A stretch of 11,655 nt of DNA from the NCBI GenBank assembly GCA_023388535.1, contig JAEWFZ010000023.1, positions 1 to 11,655 of the forward strand, in the 5' to 3' direction. How positions within the stretch are numbered: position 1 is the stretch's first letter; each line of letters opens with the position of its first letter. This DNA is from Bacillota bacterium. GTDB taxonomy: Bacteria; Bacillota_I; Bacilli_A; Erysipelotrichales; Erysipelotrichaceae. Shown in pieces: positions 1 to 7,304 of this stretch. The notes under the pieces were generated by a model. It ran no database searches and was not told the origin of the DNA. It saw only the letters and a list, made by a program, of their open reading frames with translations. The translations under genes and the position numbers were made by a program.

Positions 1-38
1 AAGAAAAAAGGACCTCAATCATACTGATTTTGGTCCTT
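1..38 (-). terminator. Rho-independent terminator of the nine-gene minus-strand operon
   Basis: Read on the minus strand, the arms AAGGACC (32-38) and GGTCCTT (8-14) pair. Inside them AATCA and TGATT pair again around a 3-nt loop, with only a small 2/2 internal loop between the two stems. The hairpin is followed by the T-rich run TTTTTTCTT toward position 1. It lies about 95 nt past the stop codon of the last operon gene, and no other minus-strand gene lies between. This is the classic intrinsic terminator layout, so the call is fairly firm. The unusually long 3' untranslated stretch before it contains the short repeat array. Confidence 0.8.
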
Positions 39-45
39 CATTAGC

Positions 46-122
46 CTATTCTAAAAGTCCCTTATAGCGACCTTCTATAAATCCCTTATAGCGGACAGCT
101 ATTTTTCTAAAACTTCTTGAAC
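46..122 (-). repeat. Three degenerate copies of a short repeat (left array)
   Basis: On the minus strand three related units follow one another in the operon's 3' untranslated region. Their cores are CAAGAAGTTTTAGAA (105-119), CTATAAGGGATTTATAGAA (73-91) and CTATAAGGGACTTTTAGAA (49-67). TGTCCG precedes the middle unit and GGTCG the last. Core starts are 32 and 24 nt apart, so the array is irregular. The same core occurs three times at the other end of the window on the plus strand. Spacing and divergence do not fit CRISPR. I do not recognise the family. A dispersed intergenic repeat, or the debris of one, is the best description. Confidence 0.6.
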
Positions 123-133
123 GAGCCTTTCTT

Positions 134-1267
134 TTACTGTAACTCTTTACGAAGCGCCATGCCTCTAGCCAGATCGCCCATAACAATAAAACCAACCAAT
201 TGATCACCTTGATAAACAAGTTTTTCGTATTTGAAGATCTCTTTATCTTCGTTGATTACTTCATGTTGTTGATTGTTGGCGATAATCGTTCCCATCGACA
301 TAACTTTTGTGTCCATCGTCGATAGGATATATGGTGGAATATTAGCTACATAACTCATTTCTACGCCAGCCGCATTACTTCCAGCCACCTTGCCTTGGGC
401 CTGGGCAACCGACCAAAGTCCATACCATTGCCCATCCACTTCAACGTTATCACCCGCCGCATAGATGTTTTCAACATTGGTCATCATATGGTCGTTAGCT
501 TTGATTCTTAAGTTAATTTCACAATCCGCTTCCAAAGCTAATTCATCCCTGGCTTTAACTCCAGTGGCTATAAGCACCATCTTGCAGTCGATCAGCCGAT
601 CGTTTACTTTCACCCCAATAACTTGGTTTTGATCATCTAGAACAATTTCAGATTTAGCCTCTAAAATTACTTCGATGCCTAACGATTCAACTTTTTCTTT
701 AAAAAGTTGGGAACCTTGATCGTCCATCTGCCGTCCTAAAAGTCGACTAAAACTCTCTAAAACTATGGTATGAACGCCACCTCGATTAATTTGATAAGCC
801 GCTTCTAAACCAAGCAAACCGCCACCAATGACGACCACTTGTTCTTGTTTTTGAAGTTCTGTTAAAAAGTTATGGGTATCTTTCATCGTCCAAATGACAT
901 AGACGCCCTTCCCTTCAACGCCTGGAATCGGTGGGACATGGGATTTTGAACCGGTCGCTAAGATTAATTTATCATAGTCCACCTGTTGGCCATTGGCTAA
1001 GCTAATTTTTTGTTGATCACAGTGAATATGGACTACTTGTTGGTCCATATGCATGTGGATATTATGTTGCTCATACCACTCTCGAGGATGCAGATACAAT
1101 TTAGACTCTAGCGATGGATCGGCTAATAGTTCAAACAAGCGTGGGCGCGAATACGGGTAGTCGGCTTCTTCGCTATAAATATGAACTTCAACCTCTGGAT
1201 TAGCTTTTAAAGCAGCATCCGCAGCACTTAGGCCAGCAATACTACTTCCGATAATAACTATTTTCAT
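134..1267 (-). CDS. NAD(P)/FAD-dependent oxidoreductase, rubredoxin-reductase-like
   Basis: A 377-residue two-dinucleotide-binding flavoprotein. An N-terminal FAD-binding Rossmann motif (GSSIAG, residues 7-12) is followed by an RPRL segment (41-44) and ATGSK (104-108). A second NAD(P)-binding fold carries GGGLLGLEAA (148-157), then an ATG motif (234-236) and the C-terminal FAD motif AAGD (270-273). The N-terminal half has neither a CxxC pair nor the single redox cysteine of NADH oxidase/CoA-disulfide reductase. The PYSRPRL segment is like that of NADH:rubredoxin reductases, so electron transfer to a small acceptor protein is the likeliest role. The real acceptor is unknown and no rubredoxin gene is in the window. 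A strong GAGGAG site lies 4 nt before the ATG, and the gene starts 9 nt after thiN stops, so it is the last gene of the operon. Family is secure; the exact substrate is not. Confidence 0.85.
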   Translation of the reverse strand: MKIVIIGSSIAGLSAADAALKANPEVEVHIYSEEADYPYSRPRLFELLADPSLESKLYLHPREWYEQHNIHMHMDQQVVHIHCDQQKISLANGQQVDYDKLILATGSKSHVPPIPGVEGKGVYVIWTMKDTHNFLTELQKQEQVVVIGGGLLGLEAAYQINRGGVHTIVLESFSRLLGRQMDDQGSQLFKEKVESLGIEVILEAKSEIVLDDQNQVIGVKVNDRLIDCKMVLIATGVKARDELALEADCEINLRIKANDHMMTNVENIYAAGDNVEVDGQWYGLWSVAQAQGKVAGSNAAGVEMSYVANIPPYILSTMDTKVMSMGTIIANNQQHEVINEDKEIFKYEKLVYQGDQLVGFIVMGDLARGMALRKELQ

Positions 1268-1276
1268 AATTCTCCT

Positions 1277-1876
1277 CTAGTCGTTACTTTGAACGATCAA
1301 TAACCGCCCGTTATGCAGGGTTAAATCGGCGGATTCCTCGACAATTTCATTGGACAAAGTATAATGTTCATCCGTATTTAAGATTCGTTCATCCAAAGGA
1401 TATTGCACGCCACTAATACTTAATTTAGATTTGGAAATAGCGAGAATGGATAAATACTTAAAATTATCTTTTTCAATACGATGCGTTCCAGGTAATAAAG
1501 AAAACATCCGATTCTTTTGATCATGAATGATGAGACGCGTATCCGCCATCACATATCGTAGGTTTACTAACTCATGATCTAAGCGACCACCTAGGCCTCC
1601 ATAGACATGTATGATTTGATGGTGCGTACAATACTCCAACGCTAATTCGAAATCCGATTCATCTTTTACTGGATTTAATTGGATGAACTTTTTAGCATAT
1701 TTTTTTATTTTCTTTAACTCTTTATCATTCACCGTATCAAAATCACCGATGGCTAAATCAAGCGGTTGTTTATCGTTGATGACTTTCAAACAGCCGCGAT
1801 CGACCCCGACAATATCGCCTTGGTATTGTACATCCAACGAATCAGCCAAACCTAAAACAATTGTTGCTAAAAGCAT
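1277..1876 (-). CDS. thiN: Thiamine pyrophosphokinase
   Basis: Transfers pyrophosphate from ATP to thiamine to give the cofactor thiamine diphosphate in the cytosol. The 199-residue protein has the family's ordered motifs: VGVDRG (23-28) and GDFD (44-47) in the catalytic domain, KDESDFELAL (71-80, matching the usual KD-TD-E-AL block), GGLGGRLDH (93-101), and a C-terminal thiamine-binding domain with GVQYPL (156-161) and SNE (175-177). The usual GDFDS is GDFDT here, a conservative change. The length is slightly below that of B. subtilis ThiN. The start overlaps the rpe stop by 10 nt and has only a modest AGGG ribosome site, so it probably depends on translation of rpe. Placement after rsgA and rpe is the standard Bacillota order. 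No TPP riboswitch is possible immediately upstream because that DNA codes for rpe. Confidence 0.93.
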   Translation of the reverse strand: MLLATIVLGLADSLDVQYQGDIVGVDRGCLKVINDKQPLDLAIGDFDTVNDKELKKIKKYAKKFIQLNPVKDESDFELALEYCTHHQIIHVYGGLGGRLDHELVNLRYVMADTRLIIHDQKNRMFSLLPGTHRIEKDNFKYLSILAISKSKLSISGVQYPLDERILNTDEHYTLSNEIVEESADLTLHNGRLLIVQSND

Positions 1877-2529
1877 AAGGATTTCACCCTTTCTTTAATT
1901 TCCCCTTTAAAAATATAAGAACCAGCTACTAAAACATCACAACCGGCTTCAACACAACGCTTACCGGTCGATTCGTTGATGCCACCATCGACTTCAATCA
2001 AATACTCGAGATTTAGTTGCTTTCGTTTGTTATCAAAATATTGAATCTTATCAATCGCTTCTTCCATAAAGGCTTGTCCACCAAAACCCGGTTCAACCGA
2101 CATCACCAAAACTAAGTCTACATGGTTTAGTAAAGATTCATATACGCGAATATCGGTAGCCGGTTTAGAGGTAATGCCGACTTTGACCCCTTTTACATGT
2201 AAATAATCAATAAAAGCCTTAGCCCGGGCAACATCATTAAAGCACTCCCAATGAAACGTAATTAAATCGGCGCCCGACTTAATAAAAACATCCGCATAAC
2301 CCATGGGATCTTCAATCATTAAATGGACATCCATAAACAACGGACTATTCGCTTTTAAATCTTTTAAAATCCCTGGACCAAAAGAAATATTCGGTACGAA
2401 ATGGCCATCCATAACATCAAAATGTAGCCACGAAGCTAGCGAATTATGAAGGGCATCAAGCGCTGGTTGGGCATTGGAAAAATCCATAGATAATACGGAT
2501 GGGGCGACGATATTATTCTTTAACATCAT
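1867..2529 (-). CDS. rpe: Ribulose-phosphate 3-epimerase
   Basis: Interconverts D-ribulose 5-phosphate and D-xylulose 5-phosphate in the pentose phosphate pathway; a cytosolic TIM-barrel metalloenzyme. The 220-residue protein shows APSVLSMDF at the N-terminus and the HxDVMDGHFVPN block (36-47), with metal ligand H36 and catalytic D38. It also has MDVHLMIEDP (66-75, H69), SVEPGFGGQ (144-152, the flexible phosphate loop) and EVDGGI (179-184, catalytic D181). Two ATGs open the gene. The AAAGGAGAG site sits about 4 nt before the first and about 7 nt before the second (2526), so the second may be preferred; the product differs by one residue. It overlaps the end of rsgA by 17 nt and the start of thiN by 10 nt. 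The call is very secure. Confidence 0.96.
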   Translation of the reverse strand: MMLKNNIVAPSVLSMDFSNAQPALDALHNSLASWLHFDVMDGHFVPNISFGPGILKDLKANSPLFMDVHLMIEDPMGYADVFIKSGADLITFHWECFNDVARAKAFIDYLHVKGVKVGITSKPATDIRVYESLLNHVDLVLVMSVEPGFGGQAFMEEAIDKIQYFDNKRKQLNLEYLIEVDGGINESTGKRCVEAGCDVLVAGSYIFKGEIKERVKSLCF

Positions 2530-3376
2530 ATCTCTCCTTTGTTAACGGTAATACCTGTATATAATGATCATACCTTATTTTTGAGACAGTGCCTTGTTTT
2601 ACCCCTTTTTTAACCTGACAACCTGGTTCTTGATCGTGAATACAATTGCGGAAACGACAAGGAATCTCCAATTGAAAATCAGGAACGGTACTGGCTAAAT
2701 CAAACATCGTTAAATTAGAAAAATCTAACGTAGAAAATCCTGGAGTATCGGCTATCCAACCTTTAGCTACCTGGTGGAGTTGAGTGTGGGTGGTCGTGTG
2801 TTTTCCACGATTTAATGCACTGCTAATCTCTTGGGTATGAATATTAAGACTATCGTCAATGCGATTTAATAAAGTAGATTTACCAACCCCTGAATTACCC
2901 GCTAAAACCGATACTTTACCTTCGATTAAGGCTACCAATTCCGACAAGTCCGAAGTCTTAGTCGTAAGCACAACCGGATAACCACTTCGGCGATAATCTT
3001 CGATCACCACATCCAGACTCGTTGGATCTTCCAATAAATCCATCTTAGTAATAACTAAGGCTGGTTTAATGCCTTGATAAGCGATTAAGAAAATTAACTG
3101 ATCTACTAACCAAGACGAAAAATCCGGACCGACCGCTGACATGACAATAATAGCTTGATCCACATTAGCAATACTCGGTCTTTGTAAATGATTGCTTCGT
3201 TCTAGTATTTCTGATATCAGATAACGACCCGAGACTTCTTCAATCTTAACAAAATCTCCCACAATCGGAGTTGTGTCCAGTCGTAGTCTGCCACTAGGGA
3301 TTAATTCATAAGTCCCCGCTTCATCCATTCCCAAATAACGATTGGAATGTTGTTTGATTAAACGAACGATCTTCAC
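2513..3376 (-). CDS. rsgA: Small ribosomal subunit biogenesis GTPase RsgA
   Basis: A circularly permuted GTPase that checks late maturation of the 30S subunit. The 287-residue protein begins with an OB-fold (about 1-65). The GTPase motifs follow in permuted order: G4 TKMD (110-113), G1 GNSGVGKS (160-167), G2 around the HTTTHT threonines (193-198) and G3 DTPG (210-213). A zinc knuckle with C240, C245, H247 and C253 follows, then a short helical tail. The start codon is GTG and overlaps the kinase stop as GTGA. No clear Shine-Dalgarno sequence precedes it, so translation is probably coupled to pknB. Length and order are typical (YloQ/CpgA in Bacillus). RsgA is a known phosphorylation target of the PrkC kinase in B. 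subtilis, which fits the neighbour; whether that holds here is inference. Confidence 0.96.
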   Translation of the reverse strand: MKIVRLIKQHSNRYLGMDEAGTYELIPSGRLRLDTTPIVGDFVKIEEVSGRYLISEILERSNHLQRPSIANVDQAIIVMSAVGPDFSSWLVDQLIFLIAYQGIKPALVITKMDLLEDPTSLDVVIEDYRRSGYPVVLTTKTSDLSELVALIEGKVSVLAGNSGVGKSTLLNRIDDSLNIHTQEISSALNRGKHTTTHTQLHQVAKGWIADTPGFSTLDFSNLTMFDLASTVPDFQLEIPCRFRNCIHDQEPGCQVKKGVKQGTVSKIRYDHYIQVLPLTKERYDVKE

Positions 3377-5499
3377 GCGTCAGGACTCTCGACAACTGGC
3401 GTTTCTACCACTACTTTTAAATCATCGATAACTTTTAAAACCACCTTGACCTGAGCGTCTAATTCAGCTTGGGTAACGCCGGTTTTATTTAATAAGAAAT
3501 TGGTATCGGTAATGGTTTCATCGCGAAGATTTAATTGTTCCGTTGTGAGTTGGCTCGTGTTGACGGCTTTTAAGGTTTCCAAACTATCTTGTAACGGTTT
3601 TTTATCAACAATAATTCTCAGATTATCGATTGCTGCTTGTAAATTATTCGCTGCATCATCGACGGTCGCTTGACTTTGTTTATCGGCAGCCGCTACTTGA
3701 TTAGCACGTTCCAAAGCTCGATCTAAAAGATCTAAAGTTTCACTTTCGTATTTACTACGATCAATCGCTTTGGCTTTAGAAATTGTATCTTTTAAACGGG
3801 TCTTATTTGGTATTACCCGTTTGGTTTGTTCATAGTATTCCAAAACAATGTGATTGTCTTGTTTTTGAATATAGGTCGCATCCTTTTCCGGTATGGTACG
3901 GATAACTTCTAGCGTTTTAATCTTAGAAAACTCTTCGTCACTTAAATCATCGGTAGATAATGGTTTAAGTTCCACATTGGCGCCTAATTGTTCCAACAAA
4001 CCTTTTGCGGTATTTATATTTACATTGATCAAATCAGGAATAACAAACTCCGTCGGTTGAGCGACAAACAAGACCAAAGTACCTTCAACCTCAGGGTCGA
4101 CCCGAGTTCCTACTTCCAATCCCGATTGTTTAACGATGGTATTTTCGGCGACATTACTATTTTTTTCGTAATTAACATCAATTTTTATTTTAGTATTAGC
4201 ATATATGGCTTCAACATCGACTAAAAGACGACCAGTATAGTCTTCCACCTGTAAGAACTCACCCTGAGAGACATAGATTCTAATCAAGGTCTCTGGTTCC
4301 ACCTCGCTATTAGCCGATGGTTCGGTTCGAATTACATGTTCTTTATCGATGGTGGTGTTTTCTTCGTAAATTAATGGTTCAACGACGACAAGATTGGCTT
4401 TCGTCAACTGTTGCATGGCCGCATCCTTAGCTATATTGGTAACATCCGGTACTCGTATTAGGGTTGATTTCTTTTGACCACCTAATAGTGTGGTAGTAAT
4501 TAAAACGATTAGCGCCAGCGAAACCAAAGCGATCGCTCCAATGAGCCACCAATTACGTTCATTGACTTTTTCGTTAACCACCTCTTCTTTAATTTCAGAA
4601 AAGACGCGCGTCGTATTGTTTTCTACCGGCAATTCTAAAACCAGTTTCTTAACATTAGCCCGGGAAGGATCGAAGCATAGCTTAATATCTTCGAGCATCT
4701 CTTGGGCGCTTTGGTAGCGTAGGTTTTTATTTTTGGCGGTAGCTTTTATAATAATATTCTCTATCGACTGTTCGATAGTTCCATTATATTCACGAACCGG
4801 TTTTAATTCTTCTTGAAGATGCTTCATAGCGATTTGAACCGCTCCATCCCCTTTGAAAGGAACTTCTCCGGTTAACATTTCATAGAAGACAATCCCCATT
4901 GAATAAATATCCGCTTGTTCCGAAGCTTGCTCACCTCGAGCACATTCTGGAGCCATATAATGCACCGAGCCCATGACCGAATCATGAGCCGTCAATTGCA
5001 CCGAGCCTTGAGTCATAGCAATACCGAAGTCAGTAATTTTAACTTGGCCATCAGCTTTTATCATAATGTTCTGAGGTTTAATATCGCGATGGATGACCCC
5101 ATTTTGATGCGCCAGAACCATCGCTTCAACAATTTGTTGCATGATGAAAACGGCTTCTTTTTTCTCAATCGCACCGCGTTGTTGAATTAAAGTTTTTAAA
5201 GTCTTACCATGGACATATTCCATGACAATAAAGTTGCGATTATTGGTCTCACCGACATCATAAATCTGAACGATATTAGGATGATGTAATTTTGAAGCGG
5301 CATCGGCTTCACGTTGAAAACGTAATAAAGCGATTTGGTTATTGTTCAAATCTTCTCTTAATATTTTAATGGCGCATTCGCGTTGTAAGACTTTATCGTA
5401 AGCACGATAAACATCCGCCATACCGCCTTCGCCAATTTTCTCAATAATTTCATAACGCTGTAACTGCAAGTTATGATTATTATCGTTAATATTCATCAT
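3373..5499 (-). CDS. pknB: PASTA-domain Ser/Thr kinase with C-terminal FIVAR-like modules
   Basis: A membrane-anchored eukaryotic-type kinase (PrkC/Stk/PknB family) that senses muropeptides or lipid II outside and phosphorylates cell-wall, division and translation proteins inside. The kinase domain (about 16-275) has the glycine loop GEGGMADV (23-30), ATP lysine K45, E64, HRD (137-139, D139 catalytic), N144, DFG (157-159) and APE (183-185). A juxtamembrane linker leads to one membrane helix (about 317-339). Three PASTA repeats follow outside (about 347-412, 413-481 and 483-556). Unusually, the tail (about 565-698) is two three-helix modules resembling FIVAR repeats (key pattern YESETLDLLDRALERAN, then AANNLQAAIDNL). 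Two ATGs open the gene; AAAGGAAGAG lies just upstream. It overlaps stp by 14 nt and rsgA by 4 nt. Kinase identity is certain; the function of the tail is not known. Confidence 0.96.
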   Translation of the reverse strand: MMNINDNNHNLQLQRYEIIEKIGEGGMADVYRAYDKVLQRECAIKILREDLNNNQIALLRFQREADAASKLHHPNIVQIYDVGETNNRNFIVMEYVHGKTLKTLIQQRGAIEKKEAVFIMQQIVEAMVLAHQNGVIHRDIKPQNIMIKADGQVKITDFGIAMTQGSVQLTAHDSVMGSVHYMAPECARGEQASEQADIYSMGIVFYEMLTGEVPFKGDGAVQIAMKHLQEELKPVREYNGTIEQSIENIIIKATAKNKNLRYQSAQEMLEDIKLCFDPSRANVKKLVLELPVENNTTRVFSEIKEEVVNEKVNERNWWLIGAIALVSLALIVLITTTLLGGQKKSTLIRVPDVTNIAKDAAMQQLTKANLVVVEPLIYEENTTIDKEHVIRTEPSANSEVEPETLIRIYVSQGEFLQVEDYTGRLLVDVEAIYANTKIKIDVNYEKNSNVAENTIVKQSGLEVGTRVDPEVEGTLVLFVAQPTEFVIPDLINVNINTAKGLLEQLGANVELKPLSTDDLSDEEFSKIKTLEVIRTIPEKDATYIQKQDNHIVLEYYEQTKRVIPNKTRLKDTISKAKAIDRSKYESETLDLLDRALERANQVAAADKQSQATVDDAANNLQAAIDNLRIIVDKKPLQDSLETLKAVNTSQLTTEQLNLRDETITDTNFLLNKTGVTQAELDAQVKVVLKVIDDLKVVVETPVVESPDA

Positions 5500-6238
5500 G
5501 CTCTTCCTTTCTGGCTAGGACAATCGTGATATTATCCTGGCCACCCTTACGTTCCGCCTCATGATTTAGTTGAATCAATTTTTGACGGAGGGTTGTATCT
5601 TTTTCTGTTAATATTCTTTGAATCGTTGATCTAGGTACATAACCATGAAGCCCATCGCTACTTAATAAGTACAATTTTGTCTCCATGGTAATATCATGGA
5701 TTTCCATCCGCACTTTCGGATAAATACCAATAGCGTTGGTAACCGCGTGACGTAGTGGATGGGATTTAGCTTGCTTCTTAGTGATTGTACCAGATTTCAT
5801 AAGCTCATTTACGACCGAGTCATCGCTACTAATCTGAACTAGGTGATCGTTTAAATCCAGCGCATATAAACGACTATCGCCAATATTAACATAGAAATCA
5901 CCAAATTCAGAACTAATTAAAACCACCAAAGTTGTCGACATGCCAGAAAACATGGCCTGTTGTTGAGACAAAGAATATACCCGCTCATTAATAAAATTAA
6001 TCGTATCCGCTAACCATTGCTTCAACTGCTCTAAGGAGGTAGCTTCTTCCAATTCCGAAAATAATCTTAGAAAGTTGTAAACAGCAAGACTTGCGGCGAC
6101 TTCACCTGCTTTAGAACCACCGACGCCATCACAAACAATACTGCCGGTTAACTCTAAACTAGGATGATTTAAACTAGCAAATCGGTCTTGATTGTTTTCT
6201 CGGACTAAACCTATACTTGTAATTCCTTCGGTTTTCAT
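5486..6238 (-). CDS. stp: PP2C-family Ser/Thr phosphatase Stp/PrpC
   Basis: A cytosolic metal-dependent phosphatase that reverses phosphorylation by the adjacent PASTA kinase. The 250-residue protein has all PP2C motifs: RENNQD (13-18), CDGVGG (36-41, metal ligand D37), GMSTT (99-103), NIGDSR (118-123), SSDGL (193-197, metal ligand D195) and GGQDNIT (232-238, metal ligand D235). I chose the ATG at 6238 rather than an in-frame ATG 14 codons upstream. The shorter form starts MKTEGITSIGLVREN as the family does, has a GGAGA site close upstream, and overlaps the rlmN stop as ATGA. Its end overlaps the kinase start by 14 nt. Phosphatase-kinase pairing in this order is standard in Bacillota. Confidence 0.95.
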   Translation of the reverse strand: MKTEGITSIGLVRENNQDRFASLNHPSLELTGSIVCDGVGGSKAGEVAASLAVYNFLRLFSELEEATSLEQLKQWLADTINFINERVYSLSQQQAMFSGMSTTLVVLISSEFGDFYVNIGDSRLYALDLNDHLVQISSDDSVVNELMKSGTITKKQAKSHPLRHAVTNAIGIYPKVRMEIHDITMETKLYLLSSDGLHGYVPRSTIQRILTEKDTTLRQKLIQLNHEAERKGGQDNITIVLARKEEHDEY

Positions 6239-7278
6239 AGTTCTCTCCGTTTCGTATGTTTGGAGCGCAATTGCCCACAAGCTGCGTCGATATCGCTGCC
6301 ATGTTCTTTTCGTAAGGTAACTTGAATATTGTTTCTCTTTAAATGGTCATAAAACAGCATGCTTTGTTTGAAGCTGGTAGTTTTGTAACCATGCTCATCA
6401 ACTTCATTATAAGGAATTAAATTAACGTACGCATTCATTCCTTTAATTAAATGAACCAATTGTTGGGCTTGTTCAATAGAATCGTTGACATCCTTCAACA
6501 AAATATATTCAAACGTTAAGCGGCGATTGTTTAAGCTTAGATAATAACGAAGGCTGTCCATTAATTGATCCAAAGGATAGGCCTTAGCGATCGGCATAAT
6601 TTCTTCTCGAACCGCTTGGGTTGGTGCGTGTAAACTAATCGCCAAATTGACCTGTGATTTTTCCTCAGCAAATCGTCTAATAGAAGGAACCAACCCACAA
6701 GTAGAAACGGTGATGCGACGAGCCCCGATACCAAGACCAAAGTCCTCGTTAACAATCTTAATAAAGTTCATCACCCGATCATAGTTATCAAAAGGTTCAC
6801 CTGTACCCATAATGACAATATTAGATATTCGTTTCGCTTCATCATCTAGGTATTTTTGGACCTGGAGAACTTGTAATACCATTTCCGCTGTGGTTAAATC
6901 ACGTTGTTTTTTAATCAAGCCACTGGCACAAAACTTACAGCCCATCGAACAACCTAATTGCGTTGTGATACAAAGCGAATACCCATAATCATGACTCATC
7001 AAAACCGTTTCCACCAAAGAATGATCACTAGTCTCAAACAAATACTTAATCGTCCCATCCACGGAAACTTGTTGTGTTTTCAAGGTCAGTAAAGTAAAGT
7101 CAAACTGGCTTTCTAAATGATGACGCAAGGCTTTATTTATATCGGTCATTTCCGACACGTCAAAAATTCTTCGTTTGTATAACCAAGCGAAGATTTGTTG
7201 TGCCGAGAATGCCTTATAACCGGCTTCTAGCAAATAGTTTTTTAACTCTAATAAGTTATAGTTAAATATCGATTCCAT
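6235..7278 (-). CDS. rlmN: Dual-specificity 23S rRNA/tRNA adenine-C2 methyltransferase RlmN
   Basis: A radical-SAM enzyme that methylates C2 of A2503 in 23S rRNA and of A37 in some tRNAs, supporting translation fidelity. The 347-residue protein has an N-terminal helical RNA-binding region, the [4Fe-4S] cysteines C110, C114 and C117 in QLGCSMGCKFC, the GTGEP motif (158-162) that binds SAM, SLHAP (215-219), and C334 in DAACGQL, the position of the second mechanistic cysteine. The residue pattern and length are those of RlmN. Cfr is a close paralogue, but the conserved housekeeping operon position argues for RlmN. It begins 26 nt after rsmB, the widest gap in the operon, with only a weak GAGAG ribosome site. 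It ends in an ATGA overlap with stp. Confidence 0.95.
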   Translation of the reverse strand: MESIFNYNLLELKNYLLEAGYKAFSAQQIFAWLYKRRIFDVSEMTDINKALRHHLESQFDFTLLTLKTQQVSVDGTIKYLFETSDHSLVETVLMSHDYGYSLCITTQLGCSMGCKFCASGLIKKQRDLTTAEMVLQVLQVQKYLDDEAKRISNIVIMGTGEPFDNYDRVMNFIKIVNEDFGLGIGARRITVSTCGLVPSIRRFAEEKSQVNLAISLHAPTQAVREEIMPIAKAYPLDQLMDSLRYYLSLNNRRLTFEYILLKDVNDSIEQAQQLVHLIKGMNAYVNLIPYNEVDEHGYKTTSFKQSMLFYDHLKRNNIQVTLRKEHGSDIDAACGQLRSKHTKRREL

Positions 7279-7304
7279 ATACTCTCGAGTTATTTTATCA
7301 TATT

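Noticed and set aside
46..122. CRISPR array
   Set aside because: The repeats are degenerate, spacing is 24 to 32 nt (28 to 43 in the right array) with almost no spacer, and no cas gene is present.
1683..1898. Small plus-strand open frame opposite thiN
   Set aside because: It is antisense to a well-supported gene, has no family resemblance and no ribosome site. The same applies to the plus-strand frames at 3988-4224, 4490-4717, 4915-5190 and 7358-7552.
1877..1960. TPP riboswitch before thiN
   Set aside because: The DNA upstream is rpe coding sequence and the genes overlap by 10 nt, leaving no room for an aptamer.
6239..6280. Upstream start for the PP2C phosphatase, 14 codons longer
   Set aside because: The extra residues lie inside rlmN and have no family match. 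The ATG at 6238 has a GGAGA site and the usual ATGA overlap.
6561..6755. Small minus-strand open frame within rlmN
   Set aside because: It lies in another frame inside the conserved radical-SAM coding region and resembles no known protein.
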